This document shows positions 8,284-16,669 of a stretch of DNA of 64,000 nt, piece after piece. This stretch comes from Bacillota bacterium. GTDB lineage: Bacteria; Bacillota; Sulfobacillia; JAMCWA01. The stretch lies in the NCBI GenBank assembly GCA_023475165.1, contig JAMCWA010000088.1:66298-130297 (forward strand), given 5' to 3'. The notes beneath the pieces were generated by a model that made no database searches, was not told the DNA's origin, and saw only the letters and a program-made list of their open reading frames with translations. The position numbers and the translations under genes were made by a program. Numbering within the stretch: the stretch's first letter is position 1; each line of letters starts with the position of its first letter.

Positions 8284-8298
8284 CTGGGAGGTGGAGTC

Positions 8299-8874
8299 AT
8301 GGGTTTCTTTGATCTAGCCGCTCCCTTTTATGATCGGATCCTCCACCGGGCCCAAAGCCACCAATTGCGGTATGTGGCCCGGTTCTTGTCCCCCCGTCCG
8401 GGGGAGAAGATCCTGGATGTGGGGGCGGGGACCGGGGTCTTGCTGGCCCAGCTCCATGGACAGGGGGCACAGGTGACGGGGTTGGATCGGTCTTCCGCTA
8501 TGCTGCGGGAGGCGGAAAAGGCTTGCCCGGGATGCCAGTTGGTCTTGGGTGAGGCCACCGCTATGCCCTTCCCGGACGGGAGTTTTGATGCGGTTGCCTG
8601 CGTAGATGCCCTCCACCATTTCCCGGTGAGGGAAAAGGCTCTTTCCGAGATGATTCGGGTCCTGAAGGAGGGCGGCCGCCTGGCCATTCTGGATCTGGAG
8701 CGTCGCCACTGGCTCACCCGTCTTATCCAGAGCGGCGAATGGCTGTTGGCAGAACGGTCTCATTTCTATTCGGCTGAGGAACTGGCGGCCTGGCTTACGC
8801 ACCGGGGAGTGGAATGTGAAGTGGAGCCGATTTCCCCGGTGGAGTACCTGATTAAGGGGCGAAAGAAGTCCTGA
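8299..8874 (+). CDS. Class I SAM-dependent methyltransferase
   Basis: A 191-residue methyltransferase of the UbiE/type-11 class. SAM-binding motif I is LDVGAGTG (about 39-46), the acidic end of strand 2 is VTGLDRSS, motif II is FPDGSFDAVACVDALHHF and motif III is EGGRLAILDLE. ATG 8299 is chosen because GGGAGGTGGAG lies directly upstream; the frame is open further 5', but those codons fall in the repeat at 8161-8283. It is first in a short run with trmK and nif3. The substrate is unknown: the motifs fit menaquinone/ubiquinone methylases or small-molecule methylases equally well. Confidence 0.85.
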   Translation: MGFFDLAAPFYDRILHRAQSHQLRYVARFLSPRPGEKILDVGAGTGVLLAQLHGQGAQVTGLDRSSAMLREAEKACPGCQLVLGEATAMPFPDGSFDAVACVDALHHFPVREKALSEMIRVLKEGGRLAILDLERRHWLTRLIQSGEWLLAERSHFYSAEELAAWLTHRGVECEVEPISPVEYLIKGRKKS

Positions 8875-8924
8875 AAACGGTAGGTTTCCCGGCGCCGGCA
8901 CTCTCCTGGAAACAGCGAGGTCTT

Positions 8925-9701
8925 ATGGACAACCCTCCGACGCTATCACCCCGCCTGAAGGCTTTGGCCGATTTGGTCCCTGTGGGGAAAACCGTGGCGG
9001 ATATCGGGACGGACCATGCCGCCCTGCCCATCTACCTGGTGGAGCTGGGTCTGATCTCCGCGGCCGTGGCCACAGAGAAGGCAGCCGGCCCTTACCGGGT
9101 GGCGCTGACCCAGGTTCAGAAGAGCGGGGTGGCCCATCGGATTGCGGTGCGGTTGGGCGATGGTCTGACCCCACTGGAGGAGGGCGAGGCCGAGGTCATA
9201 GTTCTGGCCGGGATGGGTGCCGGTACCATCATCAGTATCCTGGAAGGGGATCCGGGGAAGTCGTCTTCCGCCGATCGTATCCTGGCCCAGCCCATGGCCG
9301 GGAGTGAGAAGTTGCGGGCTTGGATCCGGGAAAAGGGCTGCCTCCTGAACGAGGAGATTGTCCGCGAGGGCGGTCGGCTTTACGAAATCGAGGTTTTCCG
9401 AACTGGGCGGGCGAATGAGGTTTTTCCAGCCATGGCCTGGGCTCGGTCTCTGCCGCCCGAGTGGCGCACCGGGGCCGGAATGGCGCTCATTTTCGGACTG
9501 GGGCCAATCCTCCTGGCCAAAAGGCATCCCCTCTTTCCGGCACTCCTGGAGGAAAAGATCCGGCAGTGGGAAAGGATTCTAACCGTCCTGGAAAAGGGTC
9601 GGGGTGGAAAGATCGGGCAGAAGAAGGAAGAGCTGCTGAGCAGGCTTCAGTTGGCCCGGCGCCTGCACAACTGTTGGAGCGAGGAAACCCCAGTTCGTTA
9701 G
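8925..9701 (+). CDS. trmK: tRNA (adenine(22)-N1)-methyltransferase TrmK
   Basis: A 258-residue SAM enzyme that methylates N1 of A22 in the D-loop region of bacterial tRNAs. Family motifs are LVPVGKTVADIGTDHAALPI (SAM motif I, residues 17-36), VIVLAGMGAGTIISIL (motif IV region) and LAQPMAGSEKLRAW. The C-terminal coiled region fits the family. The start is ATG 8925 with a weak SD (GCGAGG). The next gene is a Nif3 protein; a trmK-nif3 pair is usual in Bacillota, which supports the call. Confidence 0.93.
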   Translation: MDNPPTLSPRLKALADLVPVGKTVADIGTDHAALPIYLVELGLISAAVATEKAAGPYRVALTQVQKSGVAHRIAVRLGDGLTPLEEGEAEVIVLAGMGAGTIISILEGDPGKSSSADRILAQPMAGSEKLRAWIREKGCLLNEEIVREGGRLYEIEVFRTGRANEVFPAMAWARSLPPEWRTGAGMALIFGLGPILLAKRHPLFPALLEEKIRQWERILTVLEKGRGGKIGQKKEELLSRLQLARRLHNCWSEETPVR

Positions 9702-9747
9702 CCGTCTCCTCGGGCTGCTCAGAGGTGTGATTCTTTGGAGGTGCAGT

Positions 9748-11358
9748 ATGGTCCGGGTGGAAACCATCATTAACCTCATGGAAGACCTGGCACCGCGGCG
9801 CCGGGCGATGGAATGGGACAATGTGGGCCTACAGACCGGACACCCTGCCTGGGAGGTCAAAAGGATCATGGTGGCCTTGGACGCCAGCGAGGCCGCCATC
9901 GCCCAGGCCGAGGCGTCCGGATGTCAGCTTCTCCTGGTTCACCATCCCCTGATCTTTAAGCCGCAAAGCCACCTGCGGGAGGATCTGCCCCTGGGACGGA
10001 AGCTGGCCCGCCTGGTAGGGGCCAGGATCGCCCTCTATGTGGCCCACACCAACCTTGACGTGGCCGAGGGGGGAGTCAGTGACGTCCTGGCCCGGCGCCT
10101 GGGCCTGGTGGATCTCGAGGTCCTTTCCGCCATGGCTGAGGAAGGTTATTACAAACTGGTGGTATTTGTTCCCCAGGGGCACGAGGAGAAGGTGCGGCAA
10201 GCCCTGGCCGAAGCCGGGGCCGGTTGGATCGGGAATTACAGTCATTGCACCTTTCAGACGGCGGGGACGGGGACCTTCAAACCCCTGGAGGGGGCCAATC
10301 CCTTCCTGGGAGAGGTGGGAACACTGGAATATGCCCAGGAATACCGCCTGGAGACAATCCTGCCGAAAAACATCTCAGCCCGGGTGATCCGGGCCATGCT
10401 CCGGGCTCATCCCTACGAAGAGGCAGCCTACGACCTCTTTCCCCTGGCCAACGAGGGGCGACCCTACGGACTGGGACGAGTGGGAAGACTGGAGAATTCG
10501 TTAACCCTGGCGGAACTGGCCCAAAAGATTCGCACAGCCCTGGGAGCCAGGACCCTCCGGGTGGTGGGGGACGGAAGAAGATCTATCACCCGGGTGGCTG
10601 TCCTGGGAGGTAGCGGAGAGGATTTCGTCGATAAGGCCCTCTTTGCCGGTGCCGACGTCCTGGTAACAGGCGATGTGGGCTACCATCGCGCCCGCGAGGC
10701 TCAGGATAAGGGTCTGGCCGTCATCGATGCCGGCCACTGGGCGACGGAGGCCCCCGTAGTCTCATTCCTGGCGGGATGGTTGCGACAGCGGCTGCTGGGG
10801 CTGAAAGAAACGGTGGAGGTACTGACTTGGGAGAAGTGCGAGGACCCTTTCACAGACCTTACGGGGTCACGGGGAGAGTCGGGGACCGGTGAAAACGCGC
10901 CCGTTCTTCCGCCGGGCTCCGGTGGGGCTACAGGGGAGCAACGGTTCCCCACTCTGGTCCTTCACACCGACGGCGCTTCCCGCGGCAACCCCGGCCCGGC
11001 CGGGATCGGTGTTTTGATTCAAGACCAGGAAGGAAACATAATAAAAGAAATCGGCGAGTTTGTAGGCCAGACCACCAACAATGCCGCCGAGTACCAGGCT
11101 CTGATCCGGGGACTCCGGGAAGCTCATTCTCTAGGGGCTCGGGTGGTGGAGGCCTTGGCCGATAGCGAGCTCATGGTCCGCCAGGTCAAGGGGGAGTATC
11201 GTGTTACAAATCAGGGTCTGTCCGCCCTCTGCGGCGAGGTCAGAGATTTGATCCGCGGCTTGGACCGCTTCTCTATTAGGCATATTCCCCGAGAAAAGAA
11301 CGCTCAGGCGGATCGGCTGGCCAATCAGGGGATCGATCGGGGCCAAAACAAGGAATAG
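9748..11358 (+). CDS. Nif3-like dinuclear metal protein fused to RNase HI domain
   Basis: A 536-residue fusion. Residues 1-370 are a Nif3/YqfO (DUF34) protein: metal ligands in LLVHHPLIFK and VAHTNLDV, and C-terminally in VTGDVGYH and VIDAGHWATE, with the CHTG-like insertion (GNYSHCTFQTAGTGTFKPLE) inside. Residues about 402-530 are a ribonuclease HI-like domain with TDGASRGNPGPAGIGV, TTNNAAEYQAL, ADSELMVRQVKGEY and KNAQADRLAN, giving the D-E-D-D catalytic set. A linker of about 30 residues joins them. The start is ATG 9748 with GGAGGTG upstream. RNase HI degrades RNA in RNA/DNA hybrids; the biochemical role of Nif3 is unresolved. The frame is uninterrupted, so this is not an obvious assembly join. 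Confidence 0.92.
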   Translation: MVRVETIINLMEDLAPRRRAMEWDNVGLQTGHPAWEVKRIMVALDASEAAIAQAEASGCQLLLVHHPLIFKPQSHLREDLPLGRKLARLVGARIALYVAHTNLDVAEGGVSDVLARRLGLVDLEVLSAMAEEGYYKLVVFVPQGHEEKVRQALAEAGAGWIGNYSHCTFQTAGTGTFKPLEGANPFLGEVGTLEYAQEYRLETILPKNISARVIRAMLRAHPYEEAAYDLFPLANEGRPYGLGRVGRLENSLTLAELAQKIRTALGARTLRVVGDGRRSITRVAVLGGSGEDFVDKALFAGADVLVTGDVGYHRAREAQDKGLAVIDAGHWATEAPVVSFLAGWLRQRLLGLKETVEVLTWEKCEDPFTDLTGSRGESGTGENAPVLPPGSGGATGEQRFPTLVLHTDGASRGNPGPAGIGVLIQDQEGNIIKEIGEFVGQTTNNAAEYQALIRGLREAHSLGARVVEALADSELMVRQVKGEYRVTNQGLSALCGEVRDLIRGLDRFSIRHIPREKNAQADRLANQGIDRGQNKE

Positions 11359-11542
11359 ACCAAGGCGGCCCCAAAAAAACATCTCTTGACGCAACAAGAC
11401 TGGTCCGCCGCCAAGGACGGTGCTAACTGGCCAAGGCGGTCCCCCAAGAACGTCTCTAACAGCTACTTACCTCCGGTTCGTTACTTCGACGTTTATAGCG
11501 GCAATAAAAAGGGCGTTAAAGAATATCTTTTGCGAAAATTGT

Positions 11543-11588
11543 CCGGGGGATTGACGGAACTAATCCCCCGGTGTTATTATCATTTCGT
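11543..11588 (+). terminator. Rho-independent terminator or attenuator before hisZ
   Basis: CCGGGGGATT and AATCCCCCGG form a perfect 10-bp stem with a 9-nt loop, followed by TGTTATTATCATTTCG. It lies 185 bases beyond nif3 and 70 bases before hisZ. It can end the upstream transcript or attenuate the his operon. Confidence 0.75.
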
Positions 11589-11624
11589 TATTTAGCACAG
11601 TAGCACTTTAGCGCAGAAAAGTAC

Positions 11625-11656
11625 AGGGAGAACAAGCACCAGGGAGAACAAGCACC
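11625..11656 (+). repeat. Tandem duplication of the hisZ ribosome binding site
   Basis: AGGGAGAACAAGCACC occurs twice, head to tail and without a mismatch, immediately before ATG 11657. Each unit carries an SD-like AGGGAG. Confidence 0.9.
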
Positions 11657-12952
11657 ATGGAAGGTTACATGACCCGTCTTCCGGGCGGGGTGCAGGACCG
11701 CTTGGCCGGGGAGGCGCGGGCTTTGAGGGCGGCCCAGGAACGTCTCTTGCTTCTCTTTACTACCTGGGGTTACCAGGAGATAGCCACCCCTACCTTTGAG
11801 TTCCTGGAGGTCTTCGATGATGGCCGGGGTTTTCCCCGGGAAAACCTCTACAAGTTTTTTGATCAGAGAGGGCGGATTCTGGCTCTGCGACCAGACATGA
11901 CTATGCCGGTGGCTCGTCTGGTGGCCACCCGGCTGCAGGATGAGACCATGCCCCTTCGCCTGGCCTATGCCGCCGCTGTCTACCGGCAAAACGGGGAAGG
12001 TCGCGGGGAAAGTCATGAAATCCATCAGGCCGGAGGCGAGCTCATCGGTCTGGCCCCCCCCTGGGGGGATGCGGAAATCCTCTGCCTGGCCCGGGAGGCC
12101 TGCCAGACCCTGGAGATGGAAGATTATTACATCAGCCTGGGTCATGTGGGCTTTTTTGCCGGATTGGCCGAGGAAGCGGCCCTGACCGAAAAGGAGATGG
12201 TCGTCCTCAAGGATTCCCTGTCCAGCCGGGACTTTGTCAGTTATGCCAGTCAGTTGGAGACGATGAAAAGATCCGGCCGACGAATCGGCCCGTTAAGTGA
12301 GCTGCCTTTCCTGCGGGGGCGGCCGGAAGAGGTGCTCAAGAGAGCCGGGGATGGTTGTGGGAATTCGAAGGCGCGTCAGGCTCTGGAGGAAGTGCGCGGG
12401 ATCTGGGAAGCCATGCGCACCTTCGACCCTGAAGTTCGGCTCCTGCTGGATCTTGGCCTCCTTCGCCGGCCAGCCTATTACACGGGAGCCGTCTTTGAGG
12501 GGTACGCTCCTAGCTTGGGGCGACCGATTCTGGGCGGCGGCCGCTATGACCAGCTTCTTTCCTCGTTTGGCTTAGAACGCCCGGCCGTAGGTTTCGGGCT
12601 CATTCTGGATGACCTCTTGCCCAGGCTGGTCCAGCCGGCCGACCTGGCTCTGAATTATCTCCTGGTGGCTGCCTCCGCTCAGTCGGCGCAGGCGCAGCGC
12701 CGGGCCCGTTCCCTGCGGGAGAAGGGTTACTCGGTAGTGGTCCACATTGCCACCTCCCGTTTTGTGGGAAACGACGCCGGCTTCCTCTCTGATGAACTGA
12801 CGAGTTTGATCAAAGCCCGCCGTCCGGAAAAGGTCCTCTACCTTGAGGAAAGCGGCATCAGGGATCTGTCCGGACTCTGGACCAAAAGCCGCTCTCCTGG
12901 GAAAGTCGGGGGTGAGCGTCAGGCCCCGGCCGCGGCCGATGGGATCCATTAA
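11657..12952 (+). CDS. hisZ: ATP phosphoribosyltransferase regulatory subunit HisZ
   Basis: A 431-residue HisRS-like paralogue lacking tRNA charging, which partners short HisG in the first step of histidine synthesis. Class II synthetase-like motifs are RPDMTMPVARL (motif 2 area), MPLRLAYAAAVYR and the C-terminal GGGRYDQL and GFGLILDDL. It ends with a short, poorly conserved tail instead of a long anticodon-binding domain. The start ATG 11657 follows the duplicated RBS. It is the first gene of the his operon, followed 12 nt later by hisG; HisZ is expected only where HisG is the short form, as here. Confidence 0.95.
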   Translation: MEGYMTRLPGGVQDRLAGEARALRAAQERLLLLFTTWGYQEIATPTFEFLEVFDDGRGFPRENLYKFFDQRGRILALRPDMTMPVARLVATRLQDETMPLRLAYAAAVYRQNGEGRGESHEIHQAGGELIGLAPPWGDAEILCLAREACQTLEMEDYYISLGHVGFFAGLAEEAALTEKEMVVLKDSLSSRDFVSYASQLETMKRSGRRIGPLSELPFLRGRPEEVLKRAGDGCGNSKARQALEEVRGIWEAMRTFDPEVRLLLDLGLLRRPAYYTGAVFEGYAPSLGRPILGGGRYDQLLSSFGLERPAVGFGLILDDLLPRLVQPADLALNYLLVAASAQSAQAQRRARSLREKGYSVVVHIATSRFVGNDAGFLSDELTSLIKARRPEKVLYLEESGIRDLSGLWTKSRSPGKVGGERQAPAAADGIH

Positions 12953-12964
12953 AGGGAGGCAGAA

Positions 12965-13630
12965 ATGGACTTCATCACCATTGCCCTTCCCAAGGGGAAG
13001 CTTTTTCCGGAGACCGTTGCTCTTTTGAAGAAAGCCGGGCTGATCAGCCGCAAGAGCGATTACCAAGAGGACTCCCGTCAGCTGCTTTTGACCGAGGAAG
13101 ATTCTGGCGCGCGTCTGATCCTGGCGCGTCCCTCCGATGTACCGGTTTATGTTGAGCATGGGGCCGCAGATCTTGGGATCGTGGGGAAAGATGTCCTCTT
13201 GGAAGAGCGCCCGGCCGTAATTGAGCTTTTGGACCTGGGACTGGGACCCTGTCATTTTGCCATGGCGGTACCGGCGGAAAAGGCGGGAGCCTTCCCACCG
13301 ACCTTGGGACGGCTGAAAGTGGCCACCAAGTTCCCGCGGGTAACAGAAGCCTATTTAGCCAAGAGACGGCTCTCCGCCGAGATCATCTACCTTCGGGGTG
13401 CCGTGGAACTGGCTCCCCAAGTTGGCTTGGCCCAGGCCATTTTGGACCTGGTTTCCACCGGCCGAACGCTAAGGGAAAATGGTCTGGTGGAAGTGGAACG
13501 GGTGGCTGATTCCGCCGCCCGGCTCATCGCCAACGAGGCCAGTTTCCTCCTGAAAAAGGACAAGCTGGAGAAGGCGGTGGAGGCGATAAAACAAGCGTTG
13601 CTCTTTAGTACCGGCCCCTCACAACTCTAA
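12965..13630 (+). CDS. hisG: ATP phosphoribosyltransferase catalytic subunit, short form
   Basis: A 221-residue HisG of the short class, which lacks the C-terminal regulatory domain and needs HisZ. It condenses ATP with PRPP to give phosphoribosyl-ATP, the committed and feedback-controlled step of histidine synthesis. Typical motifs are ALPKGKLFPET at the N-terminus, RPSDVPVYVEHGAADLGIVG and the PRPP-binding DLVSTGRTLRENGL. The start ATG 12965 has GGGAGG upstream. It is preceded by hisZ and followed by the hisDB fusion. Confidence 0.97.
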   Translation: MDFITIALPKGKLFPETVALLKKAGLISRKSDYQEDSRQLLLTEEDSGARLILARPSDVPVYVEHGAADLGIVGKDVLLEERPAVIELLDLGLGPCHFAMAVPAEKAGAFPPTLGRLKVATKFPRVTEAYLAKRRLSAEIIYLRGAVELAPQVGLAQAILDLVSTGRTLRENGLVEVERVADSAARLIANEASFLLKKDKLEKAVEAIKQALLFSTGPSQL

Positions 13631-13682
13631 GCATTGTTAAGTCTGGAGGAACGGTAACCTATTCTTTGTGAGGTAACCGATC

Positions 13683-15785
13683 ATGCTGAGAAAATTGTCA
13701 CCGGAGGAATTCGAACAAGAGTTGCGGGTCAAAGGGATGGATCCTTTCCCCGCCGACCTGGAAGAGAAGGTAAGGGGGATCCTGGACCAGGTGAAAAAAG
13801 GCGGGGATGCTGCTCTGGTGGAGTATACCCGGCAGTTTGACCACGTCCAACTGACCCCAAAGGAACTGGAGGTAAGCCAGGCGGAAGCGAAGAGAGCCTG
13901 GGGTGAACTTCCTCTACCTTTGGTCAGGGCCCTGGAAAGAGCCCTGGAAAGGATTGGGGTCTACCACCAGCAGGAACCCATCGGCGGCTGGCAGTACCGG
14001 GATGACCAGGGGAGCCTCATGGGCCAGTTGGTCCGGCCCCTGGACCGGGTGGGAATCTATGTGCCCGGAGGAAGGGCCCCGCTGGTCTCCACGGTTCTTA
14101 TGACGGTGGTGCCGGCGCGCCTGGCTGGGGTGAGAGAGATCATTCTTTGTACACCGCCCGGGGCGGACGGGCGCCCGGATGCTCACCTTCTGGCGGCGGC
14201 CTGGCGGGCCGGGGCGGATCGGATCTTTGCCGTTGGCGGGGCCCAGGCCATCGCGGCCATGGCCTACGGTACTGAGACCATACCTAAGGTCGACAAAATT
14301 GCCGGGCCCGGTAATGCCTATGTCACCCTGGCCAAAAGGCTGGTCTTCGGTCAAGTGGGGATTGACCTGCTGGCCGGACCAAGCGAAGTGGCCATTCTAG
14401 CCGATGAAACGGCCCGGGCTGAGGAAGTCGCGGCCGACCTCATCGCCCAGGCGGAGCACGATCCTTTGGCGAGAGCTGTCTTCATTACCACCTCAGCCAG
14501 GCTGATGGAGGAAGTTGAGGAAAGTTTGTCGGCCCGGGTGAACGGACTGGCGCGGCGGGAAGTTGTCCAGGCCGCCCTGGCCGGCGGCAGTGCGGCCATC
14601 CTGGTACCTGATCTGGAGGCCGGGGTGGCCCTGGCCAATCTGATGGCTCCCGAGCACCTGGAGATTATTACGGAAAGCCCTGGGGAGGTCGTGGGACGGG
14701 TCCGGAGGGCCGGAGCGATCTTCTTGGGGAGATTCAGTCCTGAGGCCCTGGGGGACTACTTGGCCGGCCCGAGCCACGTCCTCCCCACCGGCGGGACTGC
14801 CCGCTTTTCTTCGGTTCTCTCGGTAGGCGACTTTGTGCGGAGGATCAGCCTCATCGCCGCAACGCCGGAGACCTTTCGCCAGGACGCACGCTGGGCGGCC
14901 ACTTTGGCCGACCTGGAGGGGCTCACCGGTCATGCGGCGGCCTTGCGTGTCCGTTTACAGAATGAAGTATCTTCGAAGCCAGATCAAGTGCTCCGCGAGG
15001 CCGCCGGGGGTCGGGAGGGAAGCTTCTCCAAGCCGGCGGCGGGATTGGATAAGGGATTTTCCGGCGGGGCTCGTCCTTTGACTAATAGTGCGGTTGGGGC
15101 AGGTCACAATGGCGACGCCGGGACGACCGGGCGGCCGGTGATGTTGAGCCAGTTTTCCGCGCAGTTCGCCAGGGGCGCGCGCCTCATACACCGACAGGAC
15201 CTCCGCCGGGCGGAAATCGCCCGGCGGACAAAAGAAACAGAAGTGGTATTGCGGCTGGATTTAGATGGCCAGGGCCGGACGGAGATCCAGACGGGGCTTC
15301 CCTTCTTTGATCACCTCCTGGCGCAGATTGGACGCCATGCCGGCTTTGAATTGGAGATCCGGGCCAGGGGAGATCTGGGAGTGGACCAGCACCACCTGGT
15401 CGAGGATGTCGGCCTTTGCCTGGGGGACGCCCTCAACCAGGCCCTGGGGTCCAAAGCGGGGGTAAACCGGTATGGACACAGTTTACTCCCGATGGATGAG
15501 GCTCTGGTTTTGGCGGCCGTTGACCTCAGCGGGCGGCCCCACCTGGCCTATGAGGCTCGGTTTGGGGCGAAGCGGGTGGGAGCTTTCGATCTGGACCTGG
15601 TGGAGGAATTCTGGCGAGCCGTGGCGGCCAGCGGCCGCCTGACGATTCACCTAAGACTCCTGGCCGGGAAGAACGCCCACCACATGGTGGAAAGCCTCTT
15701 CAAAGGGGCCGGGCGGGCCCTGGGGCAGGCCGCTCGCCGGGAGCTGGGGGAAAGGGGAATACCGTCGACTAAGGGGACCTTATAG
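13683..15785 (+). CDS. hisDB: Bifunctional histidinol dehydrogenase / imidazoleglycerol-phosphate dehydratase (HisD-HisB fusion)
   Basis: A 700-residue open frame joining two enzymes that are normally separate. Residues 1-430 are HisD: VGIYVPGGRAPLVSTVLMT, GPGNAYVTLAKR, DLLAGPSEVAILAD, the EHDPLA and APEHLE catalytic/zinc regions and GPSHVLPTGGTARF. Residues about 508-700 are HisB: TGLPFFDHLLAQI, DQHHLVEDVG, MDEALVLAAVDLSGRP and KNAHHMVESLFKG, with the paired histidines that bind manganese. Between lie about 75 Gly/Ala/Arg-rich residues. HisB catalyses step 6 and HisD the last two oxidations. hisC, which acts between them, is absent from this operon. The start ATG 13683 has GAGGTAA upstream. 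Confidence 0.95.
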   Translation: MLRKLSPEEFEQELRVKGMDPFPADLEEKVRGILDQVKKGGDAALVEYTRQFDHVQLTPKELEVSQAEAKRAWGELPLPLVRALERALERIGVYHQQEPIGGWQYRDDQGSLMGQLVRPLDRVGIYVPGGRAPLVSTVLMTVVPARLAGVREIILCTPPGADGRPDAHLLAAAWRAGADRIFAVGGAQAIAAMAYGTETIPKVDKIAGPGNAYVTLAKRLVFGQVGIDLLAGPSEVAILADETARAEEVAADLIAQAEHDPLARAVFITTSARLMEEVEESLSARVNGLARREVVQAALAGGSAAILVPDLEAGVALANLMAPEHLEIITESPGEVVGRVRRAGAIFLGRFSPEALGDYLAGPSHVLPTGGTARFSSVLSVGDFVRRISLIAATPETFRQDARWAATLADLEGLTGHAAALRVRLQNEVSSKPDQVLREAAGGREGSFSKPAAGLDKGFSGGARPLTNSAVGAGHNGDAGTTGRPVMLSQFSAQFARGARLIHRQDLRRAEIARRTKETEVVLRLDLDGQGRTEIQTGLPFFDHLLAQIGRHAGFELEIRARGDLGVDQHHLVEDVGLCLGDALNQALGSKAGVNRYGHSLLPMDEALVLAAVDLSGRPHLAYEARFGAKRVGAFDLDLVEEFWRAVAASGRLTIHLRLLAGKNAHHMVESLFKGAGRALGQAARRELGERGIPSTKGTL

Positions 15786-15881
15786 TGTGTCAGGCTGACA
15801 TGACAGCCACCCCGACCCCCGCTGGAGCGACGTTTTCACTTTGTTGCGCCGCCGCAGGCGCATGAGAGCGCCGGCACGAGA

Positions 15882-15916
15882 CAGCAGATGGGTGTTTTTC
15901 AGCGGTCTCTTAGGAG
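15882..15916 (+). repeat. Family A palindromic repeat, single end, overlapping hisH SD
   Basis: CAGCAGATGGGTGTTTTTCA then GCGGTCTCTTAGGAGG is a family A right end. Its last bases (TTAGGAGG) form the Shine-Dalgarno site of hisH at 15926. Confidence 0.65.
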
Positions 15917-15925
15917 GAACAAGCG

Positions 15926-16642
15926 GTGCTGACCATTGTTAACTACGGGATGGGTAATCTGCGCAGCGTCGAGAAAGCCTTCGGGAGCCTGGGGGTCCCG
16001 ACCAAGCTGACCTCGGATCCAGAAGAGGTAGAGAAGGCCACCGCCCTGGTGGTGCCCGGTGTCGGGGCTTTCGGCCAGGCCATGCAGAATCTGAGAGAAG
16101 GCGGGCTCATTCCGGTAATCAGAGCGGCGGCCGAAAAAGGGAAACCAATCCTGGGCATTTGCCTGGGTATGCAGATCCTCTTTGAGACTGGGGAGGAGTC
16201 CCCCGGGGTCCAGGGGCTGGGAATCCTGGCCGGTACGGCTCCCCGGCTTCCTGACTCCAAAGTATCCAGTGCTGATCCGGGAAGATTTCCAGGTACCATT
16301 TTCTCTGAAGAAAGGGGACTTGCCTCCTCCGCGCCCTCTGGTACTCTGGAGCGAATTAAGATCCCCCACGTGGGTTGGAACCAGATCCGGCTCTTGGCGC
16401 CGGATCCCCTCTTTGAGGGAATATCCGATGGGACTTTCTTTTACTTTGTCCATTCCTACATCGTTCGCCCGGCGGACCCCACCCTGGTTAAGGCGGTCTG
16501 CCGTTATGGGAGCGATTTTCCGGCCATCCTGCGTTCCGACGACGTGGTGGCCTGCCAGTTTCACCCGGAAAAGAGCGGGGCGGCCGGGCTGATCTTGTTG
16601 AGAAACCTTATTCAAATCTTCAAGTTGAACCGGGGAGGCTAG
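15926..16642 (+). CDS. hisH: Imidazole glycerol phosphate synthase glutamine amidotransferase subunit
   Basis: A 238-residue class I glutaminase that feeds ammonia to HisF. The nucleophile motif is GICLGMQILFE (Cys near residue 79), the oxyanion region PGVGAFGQAM, and the catalytic His/Glu are in CQFHPEKSG. It is about 35 residues longer than usual because of an extra low-complexity stretch (about 112-145, including SKVSSADPGRFPG) before IPHVGWNQI. The start is GTG 15926 with AGGAGG supplied by the adjoining repeat end. It is followed by hisA 27 nt downstream. Confidence 0.96.
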   Translation: MLTIVNYGMGNLRSVEKAFGSLGVPTKLTSDPEEVEKATALVVPGVGAFGQAMQNLREGGLIPVIRAAAEKGKPILGICLGMQILFETGEESPGVQGLGILAGTAPRLPDSKVSSADPGRFPGTIFSEERGLASSAPSGTLERIKIPHVGWNQIRLLAPDPLFEGISDGTFFYFVHSYIVRPADPTLVKAVCRYGSDFPAILRSDDVVACQFHPEKSGAAGLILLRNLIQIFKLNRGG

Positions 16643-16669
16643 CTGATAAGTAGCTTTGGAGGTATGAGG

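Larger units (their letters stand above)
11359..11656 (+). promoter_or_regulatory. Leader region of the his operon
   Basis: 298 bases with a terminator-like hairpin (11543-11588) and a duplicated RBS block (11625-11656). I looked for a T-box core (GGTGGNACCGCG) and found none. No clear -35/-10 pair was found; TTGACG at 11386 has no good partner. Confidence 0.45.

Noticed and set aside
11359-11656. T-box leader for the his operon
   Set aside because: No GGTGGNACCGCG-like core and no Stem I pattern; only a terminator-like hairpin is present.
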